Of a stretch of 64,000 bases of DNA, positions 7,346 to 15,962 are shown one piece after another; the stretch's first letter is position 1, and each line of letters begins with the position of its first letter. Below the pieces are notes generated by a model. The model did not search any database, was not told where the DNA came from, and saw nothing but the letters and a program-made list of their open reading frames with translations. Both the position numbers and the translations under genes were made by a program. The DNA comes from Pyrinomonadaceae bacterium. Its GTDB lineage: Bacteria; Acidobacteriota; Blastocatellia; Pyrinomonadales; Pyrinomonadaceae. Location of the stretch: assembly GCA_019694395.1 (NCBI GenBank), contig JAIBCC010000010.1, positions 1-64,000 of the forward strand, given 5' to 3'.

Positions 7346-10300
7346 ATTCCACCGCACTTCCATTGTTTTAACCTGAATCGGCAAACTGATTTCGGGGAAT
7401 TTGCGGCGAATTTTCAACATACTTTCAATCGTTTTGGCTTTGTCGCCAATCGCCGCCGTTGCGGATTGTCGCGCCAAAATTCCTGCTATCGTTTGCGCTG
7501 ATTTTTCGTCTTTCATCGCTTCATTTTCCAAAAATGCTAAAATTCGGTTTTTTGCCATTCGAGAGCGATTGACCAGACTCAAAACTCTGACAAAATACAT
7601 TTCCAGTTCAGCAATTTTTTCGGGCGAATTGGCGGCGTAATTTTCCAGATAATTCGTTACAAACAAAGACATTTCCGGCGCAGGATGCTCGCTTAATTTG
7701 AGCATATATTCGATGCCGTTTTCCGATTTGAAATAGGTTTGAATCAAATCGCGTCCGAATTTTTGCACTTCGGGTTTGACCGAATCGCAAACCGCCACCA
7801 AAACTTCGGGCGAAAGTTCTTTTTCGGTGAATTTTGCTTGGAAAAATCCGAACCAGAACTCGCGCGAATCGTCCCATTTTGAATCCAAAGCGCGAATCAA
7901 ATACGAAACATCGCGTTGCATTTGCTCAACCGAATTTTCCGCTAAACTCCAGGACGCTTGGCGAACCGCTAAAATTTCGTTATTTGTAAACTTAACTATT
8001 TCAGCAGTTGTAAAGTTTTTGCTCCAATCTTTGACGTTGGCTTGAACAGCTAAACCTCCGAGTTCGTTTGCTTTGACGGATTTTGCCTCAAGTAAAATTC
8101 GCGCCGTTTCTTCATCAATATAATTTGCAAAATTCGGAATATCTTCGCGCAGAGAATTGAGCAAACGCGATTCGATTTCTTCGGAAATTTCGCCTTGCAA
8201 AAGCGCAACGATGATGCGGCGCGTCATATTTTCGGCAAACTTTTCGTTTTTCGCCAATCTTTGCAAAATCGGACGGGTGGCATTGTGAACGTCTTCGAGT
8301 TCGTGCGCCAAAAACGCCGCAATTACGCTTTCACGCTGCAAAAGATTTTCTTCGGGAAGTTGTCCGAAAAGTCGGATTCCGATTGCCCGAATTTCGGCGT
8401 ATTGTGATGCAATCAAAGAGTTTATCAATTCATTCGGCAATTTTTCCGCCGGAGTTTCGTGATTCAATAAAACTTTTCCGCCAAATTCCTGCACTTCAAC
8501 CAATTGATGCGAAAGCAAATCTTTAACGACATCTAAGTTTAGCTTTTGCAGGTCTTTAGCAAAACTCTTTAATAAAATTTCGCCCAAATCTTTGGCTTCG
8601 GCTTGTTTGGATTCGTCAAACGAAAACATTTCCGAAATCAAACGTCCGAGCAAAAATTGTTTTTCGTCTTCGCTGTAAGATGTTGTCAATAAAAGATTTC
8701 CCGCAAATTGGCGAACTTCTTCGTGTTTCGCCGTCAAAAGTTTGAGCATCACACTGGATTGTTTGGCGAAAAAGTCGCGTTTCGCATCAATCCAACGAAT
8801 TGCTTCGGCGCGGGCTTCGGAATTTTCACAAAGCGCAACCGCTAAAACTAAGTCAACATTGGGATTAGCCGCATCATAACGGGATTTTGCCAGATCAAAT
8901 CCGAGCGTTGCCGAAACTTCATAAGGGCTTTGCAAAATCATCAAAATTGCATCAATCGGCATTTTTTCGCAAAAACCTTTGCAATCGCGCAAGGCTTTGG
9001 CGGCAAAATTATGAACTTCTTCGCAACGGCTTTCGGCAATCAAATGAAGCAAGCCGACAGGTTGCGCTTCCCAAAGTTTCGGAAAGGCTTCTTCGCGGAA
9101 ATCCGGTGCAGGCGTGCCGATTTTGTAGCTTTTTCGACAGCGAAAAGAGCGTGTTCCTTCTTTCAATTCATAACGCGGACTGTTGCGGTAAAGTAGTTGA
9201 CTCAAAAGAAGATACGGCGCAAATTTATCCCACGAAACGGTTGTTTTGCGCGGATTTCGCCAATTATAATTTCCGTTCTCGTCGTAATAATTGTAAAAGG
9301 TCGAAGTTCGCGGCTCAGTCGCGTCTGCATCCGTGTAAACGAGCAGAGAACCAACCGCCATTTTGACAAAATCAGCGTCGCCAAGCTCGCCCAAACGTCG
9401 CAAAGTGCGCCAAGTCCGGCGTTGCAAATAGGCTTTGGTGGAATTGCCGTAAGCAAAATCTGACGTGGCAGTTTTCAATCCATCACCTTTTTCAACGGAT
9501 TTCCATTTGCCGTCAATTTGTTTCCATTCAGCGTTGTAATAATAATTGTAAGTTCCTTTTTCAACCTCAAATCGTTTGGCAATAATCCCGAAAATTTGCC
9601 CGTCACGGCGATATTCAGCCATTTTGAAAATATGGCGTAAGGGGCGGAAATACTTAGCTTTAAGCGGGACTGTCGGCAAAATTTCGATGAGTGCGGAACG
9701 CGAAACTTCGTCGTTGATTTCATAGAGCGCGGTCAATTCATCAAAAGCATTTTTACGCGGTTTCTGCAAAATTTCGTTTAATTTATCGGTCAGAATTTCT
9801 TTGGATTGCGTGTCCCAAGCCTTGCGTAAATCTTCGGGCAAACGATTGACGGCTTTTTCCCGGAAAAGATTTTTGGTCGTTTCGTCACCGAGTTTGAAAA
9901 TTGCCTCACGCGCAATCCGCCGAAGCGATTCGTGTTCGCTTTTTGAATCGTTTCCCGTTTCAGCAATTTGGATCAAATTTGGTAAAACTTTTTCATCACC
10001 ACAAAAGCCTAAAGCCCAAATACAGCAATAATTTAGCAAGAAATTATCCGAGCCGTAAAGTTCGAGCAAAAGCGGCGCAGCTTCTTTGATTTTCAGTTCT
10101 CCCGCACGCCAAACGGCACGTTCGATTTTCCAAACTTTTTCTTTTGAATTGTTGTTCGATTTTCCCGAAACCGCGTTTTGAATGGTGGAAATAATTTTGC
10201 CGACAAAACCTTTTTCAATTGGTTCGGATTTGTTTGTGTATTGTTGTAAAAGATTGAGAATGAACTTGTTACGAGCGTCTTGGTCAATATCTTTGGCAAC

Positions 10301-10573
10301 TGTAACAACGGGTTTTAGTTCAACTACGGCTTCTTCGCCCGAAACCTGATAACCTTTGTTCGTCTTTTCGCTGACCAGTTTATTGAAAACTTTTTCGGCT
10401 TCTGCCAAGGCAACGGGCGAAGTAGTTTTCGTGCCTTCTTTCAGAGCTGTTCCGGCGCGACCGTAACGAAAATTAACAACATAATTTCCGCCGATTTCGC
10501 ATAAATCAACTTCATAAACTTTGTCGGAATTACCCTCTTTGAAAAAAAGTTTAGACTGGCGAACAAGTTTCAT
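7340..10573 (-). CDS. WGR-domain / HEAT-repeat (ARM-like) retron protein
   Basis: 1077 residues, the largest gene in the window. Residues 1-75 are a WGR domain (SKLFFKEGNSDKVYEV, NFRYGRAG with Tyr37-Gly38-Arg39 in place of Trp-Gly-Arg), a nucleic-acid-sensing module also seen in PARPs and MolR-type proteins. From about residue 150 to the end come degenerate HEAT/ARM helical repeats, for example APLLLELYGSDNFLLNYCCI and KLLTAKHEEVRQFAGNLLL. There is no nuclease or ATPase motif. It is first in the retron operon, 177 bases before the SWIM gene. Within a retron it could sense nucleic acid through WGR and carry the effector interaction through the repeats (inference). The ATG is at 10573; I see no strong Shine-Dalgarno. 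Confidence 0.85.
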   Translation of the reverse strand: MKLVRQSKLFFKEGNSDKVYEVDLCEIGGNYVVNFRYGRAGTALKEGTKTTSPVALAEAEKVFNKLVSEKTNKGYQVSGEEAVVELKPVVTVAKDIDQDARNKFILNLLQQYTNKSEPIEKGFVGKIISTIQNAVSGKSNNNSKEKVWKIERAVWRAGELKIKEAAPLLLELYGSDNFLLNYCCIWALGFCGDEKVLPNLIQIAETGNDSKSEHESLRRIAREAIFKLGDETTKNLFREKAVNRLPEDLRKAWDTQSKEILTDKLNEILQKPRKNAFDELTALYEINDEVSRSALIEILPTVPLKAKYFRPLRHIFKMAEYRRDGQIFGIIAKRFEVEKGTYNYYYNAEWKQIDGKWKSVEKGDGLKTATSDFAYGNSTKAYLQRRTWRTLRRLGELGDADFVKMAVGSLLVYTDADATEPRTSTFYNYYDENGNYNWRNPRKTTVSWDKFAPYLLLSQLLYRNSPRYELKEGTRSFRCRKSYKIGTPAPDFREEAFPKLWEAQPVGLLHLIAESRCEEVHNFAAKALRDCKGFCEKMPIDAILMILQSPYEVSATLGFDLAKSRYDAANPNVDLVLAVALCENSEARAEAIRWIDAKRDFFAKQSSVMLKLLTAKHEEVRQFAGNLLLTTSYSEDEKQFLLGRLISEMFSFDESKQAEAKDLGEILLKSFAKDLQKLNLDVVKDLLSHQLVEVQEFGGKVLLNHETPAEKLPNELINSLIASQYAEIRAIGIRLFGQLPEENLLQRESVIAAFLAHELEDVHNATRPILQRLAKNEKFAENMTRRIIVALLQGEISEEIESRLLNSLREDIPNFANYIDEETARILLEAKSVKANELGGLAVQANVKDWSKNFTTAEIVKFTNNEILAVRQASWSLAENSVEQMQRDVSYLIRALDSKWDDSREFWFGFFQAKFTEKELSPEVLVAVCDSVKPEVQKFGRDLIQTYFKSENGIEYMLKLSEHPAPEMSLFVTNYLENYAANSPEKIAELEMYFVRVLSLVNRSRMAKNRILAFLENEAMKDEKSAQTIAGILARQSATAAIGDKAKTIESMLKIRRKFPEISLPIQVKTMEVRWNL

Positions 10574-10677
10574 AGATAATGAAAATCATAAGGGGGTAGA
10601 TTGGGTTTGTTTCATAGATGAAACGATGTGTGTAGTTTAATACGGTTAAACGGCTAAGTCAAGTTTTAAATTTCGGA

Positions 10678-10878
10678 TTATGCAGCTTCTCGTAATTTGG
10701 CAGAATTCCGACGAACCTGTTCCCATTCCCAAGTCTGTTTGGCGCGACGATTTTCGCGCTTTTCGGACAATGATTTGATAAGTTCATCAGTATAGGAATC
10801 AACGGATTTTACCAGCGGGGATAGAGTTTCTTTATTTAAATTACGATTGCGAATGTTTGCTTTGTTTGGTTTGACCAT
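10678..10878 (-). CDS. Small basic hypothetical protein
   Basis: 66 residues, strongly charged (Lys/Arg/Glu), no known domain. It is likely real because the ATG is preceded by GGAGAAACGGAG, a good Shine-Dalgarno at the right spacing. A long palindrome (10902-10941) lies just upstream. The central part SVDSYTDELIKSLSEK followed by RENRRAKQTWEWEQVRR is probably helical. It could be a small nucleic-acid-associated or regulatory protein, but there is no direct evidence. It is on the same strand as the retron operon and ends about 100 bases before it. Confidence 0.6.
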   Translation of the reverse strand: MVKPNKANIRNRNLNKETLSPLVKSVDSYTDELIKSLSEKRENRRAKQTWEWEQVRRNSAKLREAA

Positions 10879-10901
10879 CTCCGTTTCTCCTTTTCTTGGC
10901 A

Positions 10902-10941
10902 GACAGTCAAACGATTACTTAAATTTTAAGTGATGACTGTC
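10902..10941. promoter_or_regulatory. Long palindrome in the leader of the small basic gene
   Basis: GACAGTCA at 10902-10909 pairs with TGACTGTC at 10934-10941, and ATTACTTAAA continues into TTTAAGTGAT, giving an almost uninterrupted hairpin of about 18 bp. It lies 24 bases upstream of the ATG at 10878. It could be an operator for a dimeric repressor or a leader hairpin controlling translation. Confidence 0.5.
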
Positions 10942-11047
10942 GGCGTAATCTTTTTCTTCATTCGTAAAATGATAATAGTTGAAAACTCCTTAGTTAAAAG
11001 GTTTTATTAGAATAGCATAAAAAGATAAATAGGGGCAAATTTTTTGG

Positions 11048-11782
11048 CTAGTCATAAATGCCGTTTTTGGCATTCTTACGAATGAGACGAACTTCGTTGA
11101 ACATTCGCTGACTGTCGCGAAAAACGCTGATCTTTGTGCCTTCGCAATGATCCCAACGAACCGGAATCTCTTTTAACCGCAACCCTTTGTAATTTGCAAC
11201 ATAGAGAAATTCGACATCAAATCCGAACCGGTCAATTTTCATTAATTGTAAAAGTGGGCGGAATTTTTGCAGATTAAATGCTTTGAAACCGCATTGAGTA
11301 TCCCAAAAGGGTAAACCTGTCAGCATTCGAACTATAAAATTAAAAACTTTTCCGCCTTGTTCGCGCCGCCACGGCTGATGCGTTCCGATCAGACTGCGGT
11401 CAAGCGCACGCGAACCGAATGTCACATCATATTCGCCATTCTGAATTGGTTTGACTAATTTATAAAGCTCACTGATCGGTGTGGACAAATCGGCATCGGA
11501 AAAAAGCGCGACATCACCTTTCGCTGCCAGTAATCCGGTTTTGACGGCATAGCCTTTGCCGCGATTTTGTTCATAACGGATGACATTAGTCGCAAGAGCA
11601 GGGAATTCGGCACAGGCTGTGCGGGCAATTTCGGCGGTGTTATCACGCGAACCGTCATCTACAATGATAAGTTCTGCATTCAGCTTTTCATCCCGGATAA
11701 ACGTAAGTATTTTGCGAACCGAATCGCCGAGCCGTTCTGATTCGTCAAAAGCAGGAATAACTATGGAAATTAGCGAATTCAT
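11048..11782 (-). CDS. Family 2 glycosyltransferase, dolichyl-/polyprenyl-phosphate glucosyltransferase-like
   Basis: 244 residues, full length for this GT-A enzyme. Visible motifs: IVIPAFDESERLG at the N-terminus, the nucleotide-binding VDDGSRDNT at about 41-49, NRGKGYAVKTG, the metal-binding Asp motif FSDADLSTP at about 94-102, and TQCGFKAF. Enzymes of this type transfer a sugar from a nucleotide sugar to a polyprenyl phosphate at the cytoplasmic face of the membrane. The resulting lipid-linked sugar feeds glycan or protein glycosylation. No C-terminal membrane segments follow. It stands alone on the minus strand with about 230 bases upstream to the next gene. Confidence 0.85.
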   Translation of the reverse strand: MNSLISIVIPAFDESERLGDSVRKILTFIRDEKLNAELIIVDDGSRDNTAEIARTACAEFPALATNVIRYEQNRGKGYAVKTGLLAAKGDVALFSDADLSTPISELYKLVKPIQNGEYDVTFGSRALDRSLIGTHQPWRREQGGKVFNFIVRMLTGLPFWDTQCGFKAFNLQKFRPLLQLMKIDRFGFDVEFLYVANYKGLRLKEIPVRWDHCEGTKISVFRDSQRMFNEVRLIRKNAKNGIYD

Positions 11783-11941
11783 TTGTTTACTGTGATAAAC
11801 ACAAAACTCTATTCATAGCAGATTTAATCAAATTGAACAAATGGAAAACCAATGAAAAATTTGGGATTAAACGAAAGGCTTAAAATTATTGGGTTATTGT
11901 TTGTTTTCCTTTAATTGAAGGTAGTTAATTGATCTTATAAG

Positions 11942-11986
11942 AAAAAAACGAACCCAATCATCAGCCATAAGCTTTGTTTGAGTTCG
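11942..11986 (-). terminator. Terminator of the gene at 12014-12532
   Basis: On the minus strand CGAACTCA (11986-11979) pairs with TGGGTTCG (11956-11949), followed by a run of seven Ts. It lies 28 bases beyond the stop codon. Confidence 0.65.
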
Positions 11987-12013
11987 GGATTATTTATAAA
12001 CTCCGATAAATAT

Positions 12014-12532
12014 TTATTTAGTTATTGAAATATTGATTGCAGGTGTCTTTGAATCGGAAAGCTCGTTGGCAAATTTACTTAATACGGTTGATAATGCCCG
12101 TATAACGCCCCAATGATTCATTCCCGTATCTTCTAAAGTTCTATAAATTTTGCTGACAAATTCTTTACCGGGGTTGGTGCCGGGCGAGAAAGAATATTTA
12201 GCGGTTTTTATCGTGTCGGAAAAGATAAGATTTTTTATCGTAACTGAAAGAAAAATCCAACCCTGACTGACGTTAGAGTTCATTGCTAAAAGATCAACCG
12301 CATTTTTTAAATTATGCACAAACTCACGATAGGCTAATAATTCCGCAAAATCGGTGACTCCCATCGATGGTGACTTAACGTCAGCGATTGCCGTAGCTAC
12401 TCCGGTCACAGTTGGCTTAGCTTGATTTAGAATTCCCAATAATTTCGTTAATTCAAAATCATCTCCTTCGATATTTTTATCAGCATTATAATGAAAGTCG
12501 CTGGGTCCTGATGCAAAAATCTTAAAACTCAT
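12014..12532 (-). CDS. Hypothetical protein co-regulated with Hcp
   Basis: 172 residues with no signal peptide, membrane segment or family I recognise. Short hydrophobic helices (ELTKLLGILNQAK, FVHNLKNAVDLLAM) suggest an alpha-helical cytoplasmic protein. The important clue is its upstream region. About 130-230 bases before the ATG lies a stretch homologous to the one in front of the hcp gene at 12977-13468, which suggests common control or origin by duplication of the promoter. A good terminator follows. It might be an Hcp-associated cargo or immunity protein, but this rests on position only. Confidence 0.6.
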   Translation of the reverse strand: MSFKIFASGPSDFHYNADKNIEGDDFELTKLLGILNQAKPTVTGVATAIADVKSPSMGVTDFAELLAYREFVHNLKNAVDLLAMNSNVSQGWIFLSVTIKNLIFSDTIKTAKYSFSPGTNPGKEFVSKIYRTLEDTGMNHWGVIRALSTVLSKFANELSDSKTPAINISITK

Positions 12533-12663
12533 AGCTTTTTTCTTAAATCTTAAATTACATCAACAAATACTAAATATCTGACGCTTTTATTTGTTTTGTA
12601 ATCAATTTTTCTTCTCCTTTGCTTCAAATTTTCAAAGCAAAATATCAATTGCTTTGATATTGC

Positions 12664-12760
12664 CAAGATACTTTAGTTCAAGAGAACGAACGCCACCCTT
12701 ACGGATAGGGGAAAATTGAATCATAAATTGGTCTTAAGCTTGTTATGGTGCAACAGTTAT
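12664..12760 (-). promoter_or_regulatory. Upstream region shared with hcp, copy 1
   Basis: This stretch aligns with 13532-13627 with one 1-base gap. CAAGATA is 39 bases from GGATA in both, and GCAACAG follows 46-47 bases later in both. Between them many positions match (TTCAA, AAC, ACC). It precedes the 12014-12532 gene on the minus strand. The rest of this 444-base intergenic gap holds the hcp terminator and no gene. Confidence 0.5.
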
Positions 12761-12901
12761 CAACACTTTTACCTTTAATGAAGACTGACAGAACGAATTT
12801 TGGAGGATTCAAAGCCTGAAAACTACCCGCACGGGTGGTAACGTTCTAAAATTTTCCAAGTTTGATTCGTAGTCAATTCTTATTTTCTTACAAAAGTAAA
12901 A

Positions 12902-12938
12902 AGAGTCTTGATTTGATTAAATTCAAACGCAAGACTCT
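12902..12938 (-). terminator. Terminator of hcp
   Basis: Nine bp stem AGAGTCTTG / CAAGACTCT with a 19-base loop. On the minus strand it is followed by TTTTTACTTTT. It lies about 40 bases after the hcp stop codon. Confidence 0.75.
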
Positions 12939-12976
12939 GTAATTTAGTTGGTTAATTATAATGACCTTATTTTTAA

Positions 12977-13468
12977 TTAAACGCTGTCTTTTTTAACTTT
13001 GGCTTTTTGATCCCAGCCTTTGCCAACGAATCCTTCCATTGAACCGTCGATCTTTTGTTCTGCGTATTCCATAACAATTGCTGCGTAGTTCAGACCAATA
13101 CTTTCGATCGGAACTCCGCCTTCTCCGGTTCCGCCGGTGGTGTATCCCGAAACGATCAGATCAAGAAAAGTAACTTTCAAATATTCTTGTTGTTCGGTTC
13201 CTGCTTTGCGGCAAGTCAGCACAGCCTTTGGGATATGTTCGCCGGTGGCGCATTTTTGCATCAAAATGTTTGAGCTTTTTTGCATCGTTTGAGTGAAATG
13301 AAAGTCTTGCATATTGACTACGCCTGATCCCATACCGCCCCCGGTAGCTGAGGTTCCAAAGTTACTGCAACCCCACGCCCACGACAAAACATCGATCTCT
13401 CCGGCGTGAACTGAATCTTTACTTTCACCCGGAACACCTTCAATTTTTAAGAAAACATCAACTGCCAT
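12977..13468 (-). CDS. hcp: Hcp-family type VI secretion tube protein
   Basis: 163 residues, the normal length for Hcp. Typical features: an N-terminal MAVDVFLKIEGVPGESKD, the SWAWG strand, QDFHFTQTMQKSSNILM, then KAVLTCRKAG...YLKVTFLDLIVSGY, and IGLNYAAIVMEYAEQ. Hcp forms hexameric rings that stack into the inner tube of type VI and related contractile systems, and it is itself secreted. The ATG follows a strong AAGGAG. No sheath, VgrG, baseplate or ClpV gene is in the window, so this is an orphan hcp supplying a system encoded elsewhere, or a specialised Hcp with a dedicated partner. Its upstream region is duplicated in front of the neighbouring gene 12014-12532. Confidence 0.85.
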   Translation of the reverse strand: MAVDVFLKIEGVPGESKDSVHAGEIDVLSWAWGCSNFGTSATGGGMGSGVVNMQDFHFTQTMQKSSNILMQKCATGEHIPKAVLTCRKAGTEQQEYLKVTFLDLIVSGYTTGGTGEGGVPIESIGLNYAAIVMEYAEQKIDGSMEGFVGKGWDQKAKVKKDSV

Positions 13469-13531
13469 ATTATTTCTCCTTTATTTATCTTTAAATTATC
13501 GGAAACAAACAAAAGTTCGTCCGTGCATTAT

Positions 13532-13627
13532 CAAGATAACTAAATTCAAAAGTGGAAACACTACCTTTAGGGATAATAAAGATTTAAAGTTTACAGAATA
13601 GTTAAATTCTTATTTTGCAACAGATAT
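13532..13627 (-). promoter_or_regulatory. Upstream region of hcp, copy 2
   Basis: Homologous to 12664-12760 (see there). The nearest conserved block ends 63 bases before the hcp ATG. In the remaining 418-base gap to 13886 I see AT-rich DNA and no gene; a GGAGCATTCAAAG stretch at 13713 also echoes GGAGGATTCAAAG at 12802. Confidence 0.5.
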
Positions 13628-13886
13628 ATGAAAGAATAAATTTTGCGGGATAAAATTATAATGATTTTTGAGCGTTAAGAATTGGCTCACTAACCAAACA
13701 GATAGCAGATCCGGAGCATTCAAAGATTGATTTTTTTTGAAACTCATTGTCAGGTTAACGAATTACTTGTTTTTTGATCCTAAAAATACTTCTAACTAAT
13801 CATTGATGCGCTTTTCCTTGATAATCGGTAAGACCTTGAATATTCTAATTCGGTTAGATATTTTTTATTAAAATCGAGGAGCAAGA

Positions 13887-14774
13887 ATGGAACGTAAAAC
13901 AGCAGACGAGTATCCGCAGGAGTTATTAGATCTATTTCATGAGTATCAGCACGGCGATATTGACCGCCGGACTTTTTTAGGCGGTCTGACCAAATTTGCC
14001 GTTGGTGGTCTGACAGTGGCGGCTATTTTTGAAAGTCTGAAACCAAATTATGCCTGGGCACAGACTGTGGCGAAGGATGATAAGGACATCACCACTAGTT
14101 ATGAAACTGTAGATTCGCCTCAGGGCAATGGTTCGATCAAAGGCTATCTGGCACGCCCTGCGAAAGGGAAGAAATTTCCGACCGTGATCGTCATTCACGA
14201 AAATCGCGGACTTAATCCATATATCGAAGATGTGGCGCGGCGTTTGGCAAAAGCCGGTTATATGGCGTTTGCTCCGGACGGCTTGACCTCAGTCGGCGGT
14301 TATCCGGGCGACGACCAAAAAGGTGCAACGGCTTTTCGTCAGGTTGACGGCAAAAAGATGACCGAAGATTTTGTGGCGGCTGCTCTGTGGCTCAAAAAAC
14401 GCAAAGACAGCAAAGGTAAATTAGGCGCAGTTGGTTTCTGTTTCGGCGGCGGAATGGTCAATCAACTTGCGGTTCGACTCGGCAAAGACCTCAATGCAGG
14501 TTCTGCTTTCTACGGACGGCAAGCAGGGGCGGCGGATGTGCCGAAAATTTTTGCCCCGCTAATTCTTCATTACGCAGGAGCCGATCAGGGAGTCAACGCG
14601 GGTATTGCCGCCTATGAAGCCGCTCTGAAAGAAAACAAGAAAAAGTATGAAATATTTATGTATGACGGCAAGCAGCACGGTTTTCATAACGACACGACAC
14701 CGCGTTACGATGCCGAAGCTGCAAAGCTGGCTTGGGAGCGGACATTGGAATTCTTTAAAAAGAATCTCAAGTAG
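13887..14774 (+). CDS. Tat-exported dienelactone hydrolase family protein
   Basis: 295 residues. The N-terminus carries a twin-arginine motif, DRRTFLGG at 26-33, before a hydrophobic stretch ending AWAQ near residue 59, so the protein should be exported folded. The mature part is an alpha/beta hydrolase of the dienelactone hydrolase (carboxymethylenebutenolidase) family: VIVIHENRGLNPYIEDVARRLA, nucleophile elbow GFCFGGG with Cys185, and a C-terminal DGKQHGFHND with the catalytic His. Classic members open the lactone ring in chlorocatechol degradation; exported relatives have unknown substrates. The ATG has GAGGAG at good spacing. The gene is monocistronic and followed by an inverted repeat. 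Confidence 0.88.
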   Translation: MERKTADEYPQELLDLFHEYQHGDIDRRTFLGGLTKFAVGGLTVAAIFESLKPNYAWAQTVAKDDKDITTSYETVDSPQGNGSIKGYLARPAKGKKFPTVIVIHENRGLNPYIEDVARRLAKAGYMAFAPDGLTSVGGYPGDDQKGATAFRQVDGKKMTEDFVAAALWLKKRKDSKGKLGAVGFCFGGGMVNQLAVRLGKDLNAGSAFYGRQAGAADVPKIFAPLILHYAGADQGVNAGIAAYEAALKENKKKYEIFMYDGKQHGFHNDTTPRYDAEAAKLAWERTLEFFKKNLK

Positions 14775-14822
14775 GTAAAAATAAGCGAATCAATTTTCAA
14801 AGATAATTGAAATTCGTTTCTT

Positions 14823-14913
14823 CTTAGCGTTCTTTGCGAAACACTTATCGACCTTTGCGTTAGAACAAAATGTAACCGCAAAGAGCACAGAGATTTACGC
14901 AAAGAACGCTAAG
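14823..14913. repeat. Inverted repeat, GCGTTCTTTGCG type
   Basis: Perfect 16 bp arms: CTTAGCGTTCTTTGCG at 14823-14838 and its complement at 14898-14913. Between them lie further GCAAAG-type units. It is a member of the CTTTGCG/CGCAAAG repeat family also seen around 21301-21970 and at 29097-29193. It fills most of the 315-base gap between the hydrolase and the methyltransferase, which holds no gene. Confidence 0.85.
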
Positions 14914-15089
14914 ATTTTTTAAAATTGAATAGAGGCAAAAACGTAACTAAAAAAGATGGCGGAGACTTCTATTCACCGCACCAAATTCCGGCAAACAGAA
15001 ATCACTTCTTAAAAAGAAAAATCTGAAATACAAGGGAAAATCCCGATTTTTTCAGTGGAACAATGCTGATATTTTAAAAGTATAACAAA

Positions 15090-15800
15090 ATGAATCCGGC
15101 AGACGTTCCATCTAAAAAGACTTCATTTCGGCAGCTAATAATTTCAATTTTTTATTTGCTGTTTTTTTGTTCGATAAATTTTCTCGTTTCGGGGAATTGG
15201 TATTGGATCGAAGCCTGGATCTATGCGGTCAGTTTTTTTATTTTCAGCCTGGCGACGGTTATTTATTTGTATTTCAAAGACCCGGCATTACTCAACGAAA
15301 GATTCGGCTCACCTATCCAAAAAGGACAAAAGAGCTGGGATAAGTTTTTGCTGATGACCTTTTTGGTCGGAACTATCATTTGGTTTATTCTCATTCCTCT
15401 GGATGCGGGAAGATTTCATTGGAGTCCTGAATTTCCGCTGTGGCTAAAGGTAATCGGCGCAGTTCTTTACCTCTCAAATTTTCCGGTTATTTTTGCCGCC
15501 TTTCGGGAAAACTCATTTGCCGCGCCGGTAGTTAAAATGCAAAAAGAACGCGGGCAAAAGGTTATCTCTACGGGAATTTACAGCATTATTCGCCATCCGA
15601 TGTATTTGGGCGGAACTCTGTTGATGATCGGAACGCCTCTTTTGCTTGGTTCAATTTACGGACTCTTACTCGGAATTCTGCTGTCAATAGCTTTGTTTTC
15701 CCGCACCTTTGGCGAAGAAAAAATGCTTATTCAGGAACTGGAAGGTTATCCCGAATATATGAGAAAAGTCCGTTGGCGGATAATCCCATATATCTTTTGA
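15090..15800 (+). CDS. Isoprenylcysteine carboxyl methyltransferase-like membrane protein
   Basis: 236 residues with about five membrane segments (near 15-35, 42-62, 85-105, 117-135 and 180-200). The C-terminal part has the ICMT/PEMT signature: STGIYSIIRHPMYLGG, then EEKMLIQELEGYPEYMRKVRWRIIP, which builds the S-adenosylmethionine pocket. Bacterial members of this family methylate isoprenoid or phospholipid substrates in the inner membrane, and the exact substrate cannot be read from sequence. It stands alone, with no good Shine-Dalgarno visible. Confidence 0.85.
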   Translation: MNPADVPSKKTSFRQLIISIFYLLFFCSINFLVSGNWYWIEAWIYAVSFFIFSLATVIYLYFKDPALLNERFGSPIQKGQKSWDKFLLMTFLVGTIIWFILIPLDAGRFHWSPEFPLWLKVIGAVLYLSNFPVIFAAFRENSFAAPVVKMQKERGQKVISTGIYSIIRHPMYLGGTLLMIGTPLLLGSIYGLLLGILLSIALFSRTFGEEKMLIQELEGYPEYMRKVRWRIIPYIF

Positions 15801-15962
15801 AATCGAAAAGTTAAGTATTGCAGAGCCGTAATTTTATCCTTTCGATATTTACCTTAAAATCAGAGCAGCCGAATGCAGGTTTGTGATTCGATGAAATTTG
15901 GGTTTTAGCTTTTGGAGCTATTTTAGTGGGGGGCAGGTTATTAGTGAATGATTTAAAGCAGG

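Larger units (their letters stand above)
3270..10573 (-). other. Retron defence operon, type XIII-like, with two ncRNAs
   Basis: Transcription order on the minus strand: WGR/HEAT (ARM-like) protein 10573-7340, winged-helix/SWIM protein 7162-5534, retron ncRNA-2 5450-5206, retron ncRNA-1 5097-4864, reverse transcriptase 4775-3270. From memory, retron type XIII in the published retron typing pairs the RT with an ARM-repeat protein and a 'WHSWIM' protein, which matches. Retrons are anti-phage systems in which msDNA and RT hold an effector in check. Here the effector is presumably the ARM/WHSWIM pair (inference). The duplicated ncRNA is not part of the type as I know it. Nearly every junction contains an intergenic inverted repeat, so expression may be uneven between genes. 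Confidence 0.85.

Noticed and set aside
8887..9366. Long open frames antisense to the WGR/HEAT gene
   Set aside because: Several plus-strand frames of 70-160 codons lie opposite the 1077-residue gene, but they have low-complexity, Arg/Phe/Asn-rich composition, no ribosome sites and no domains. They are by-products of the real gene's codon use.
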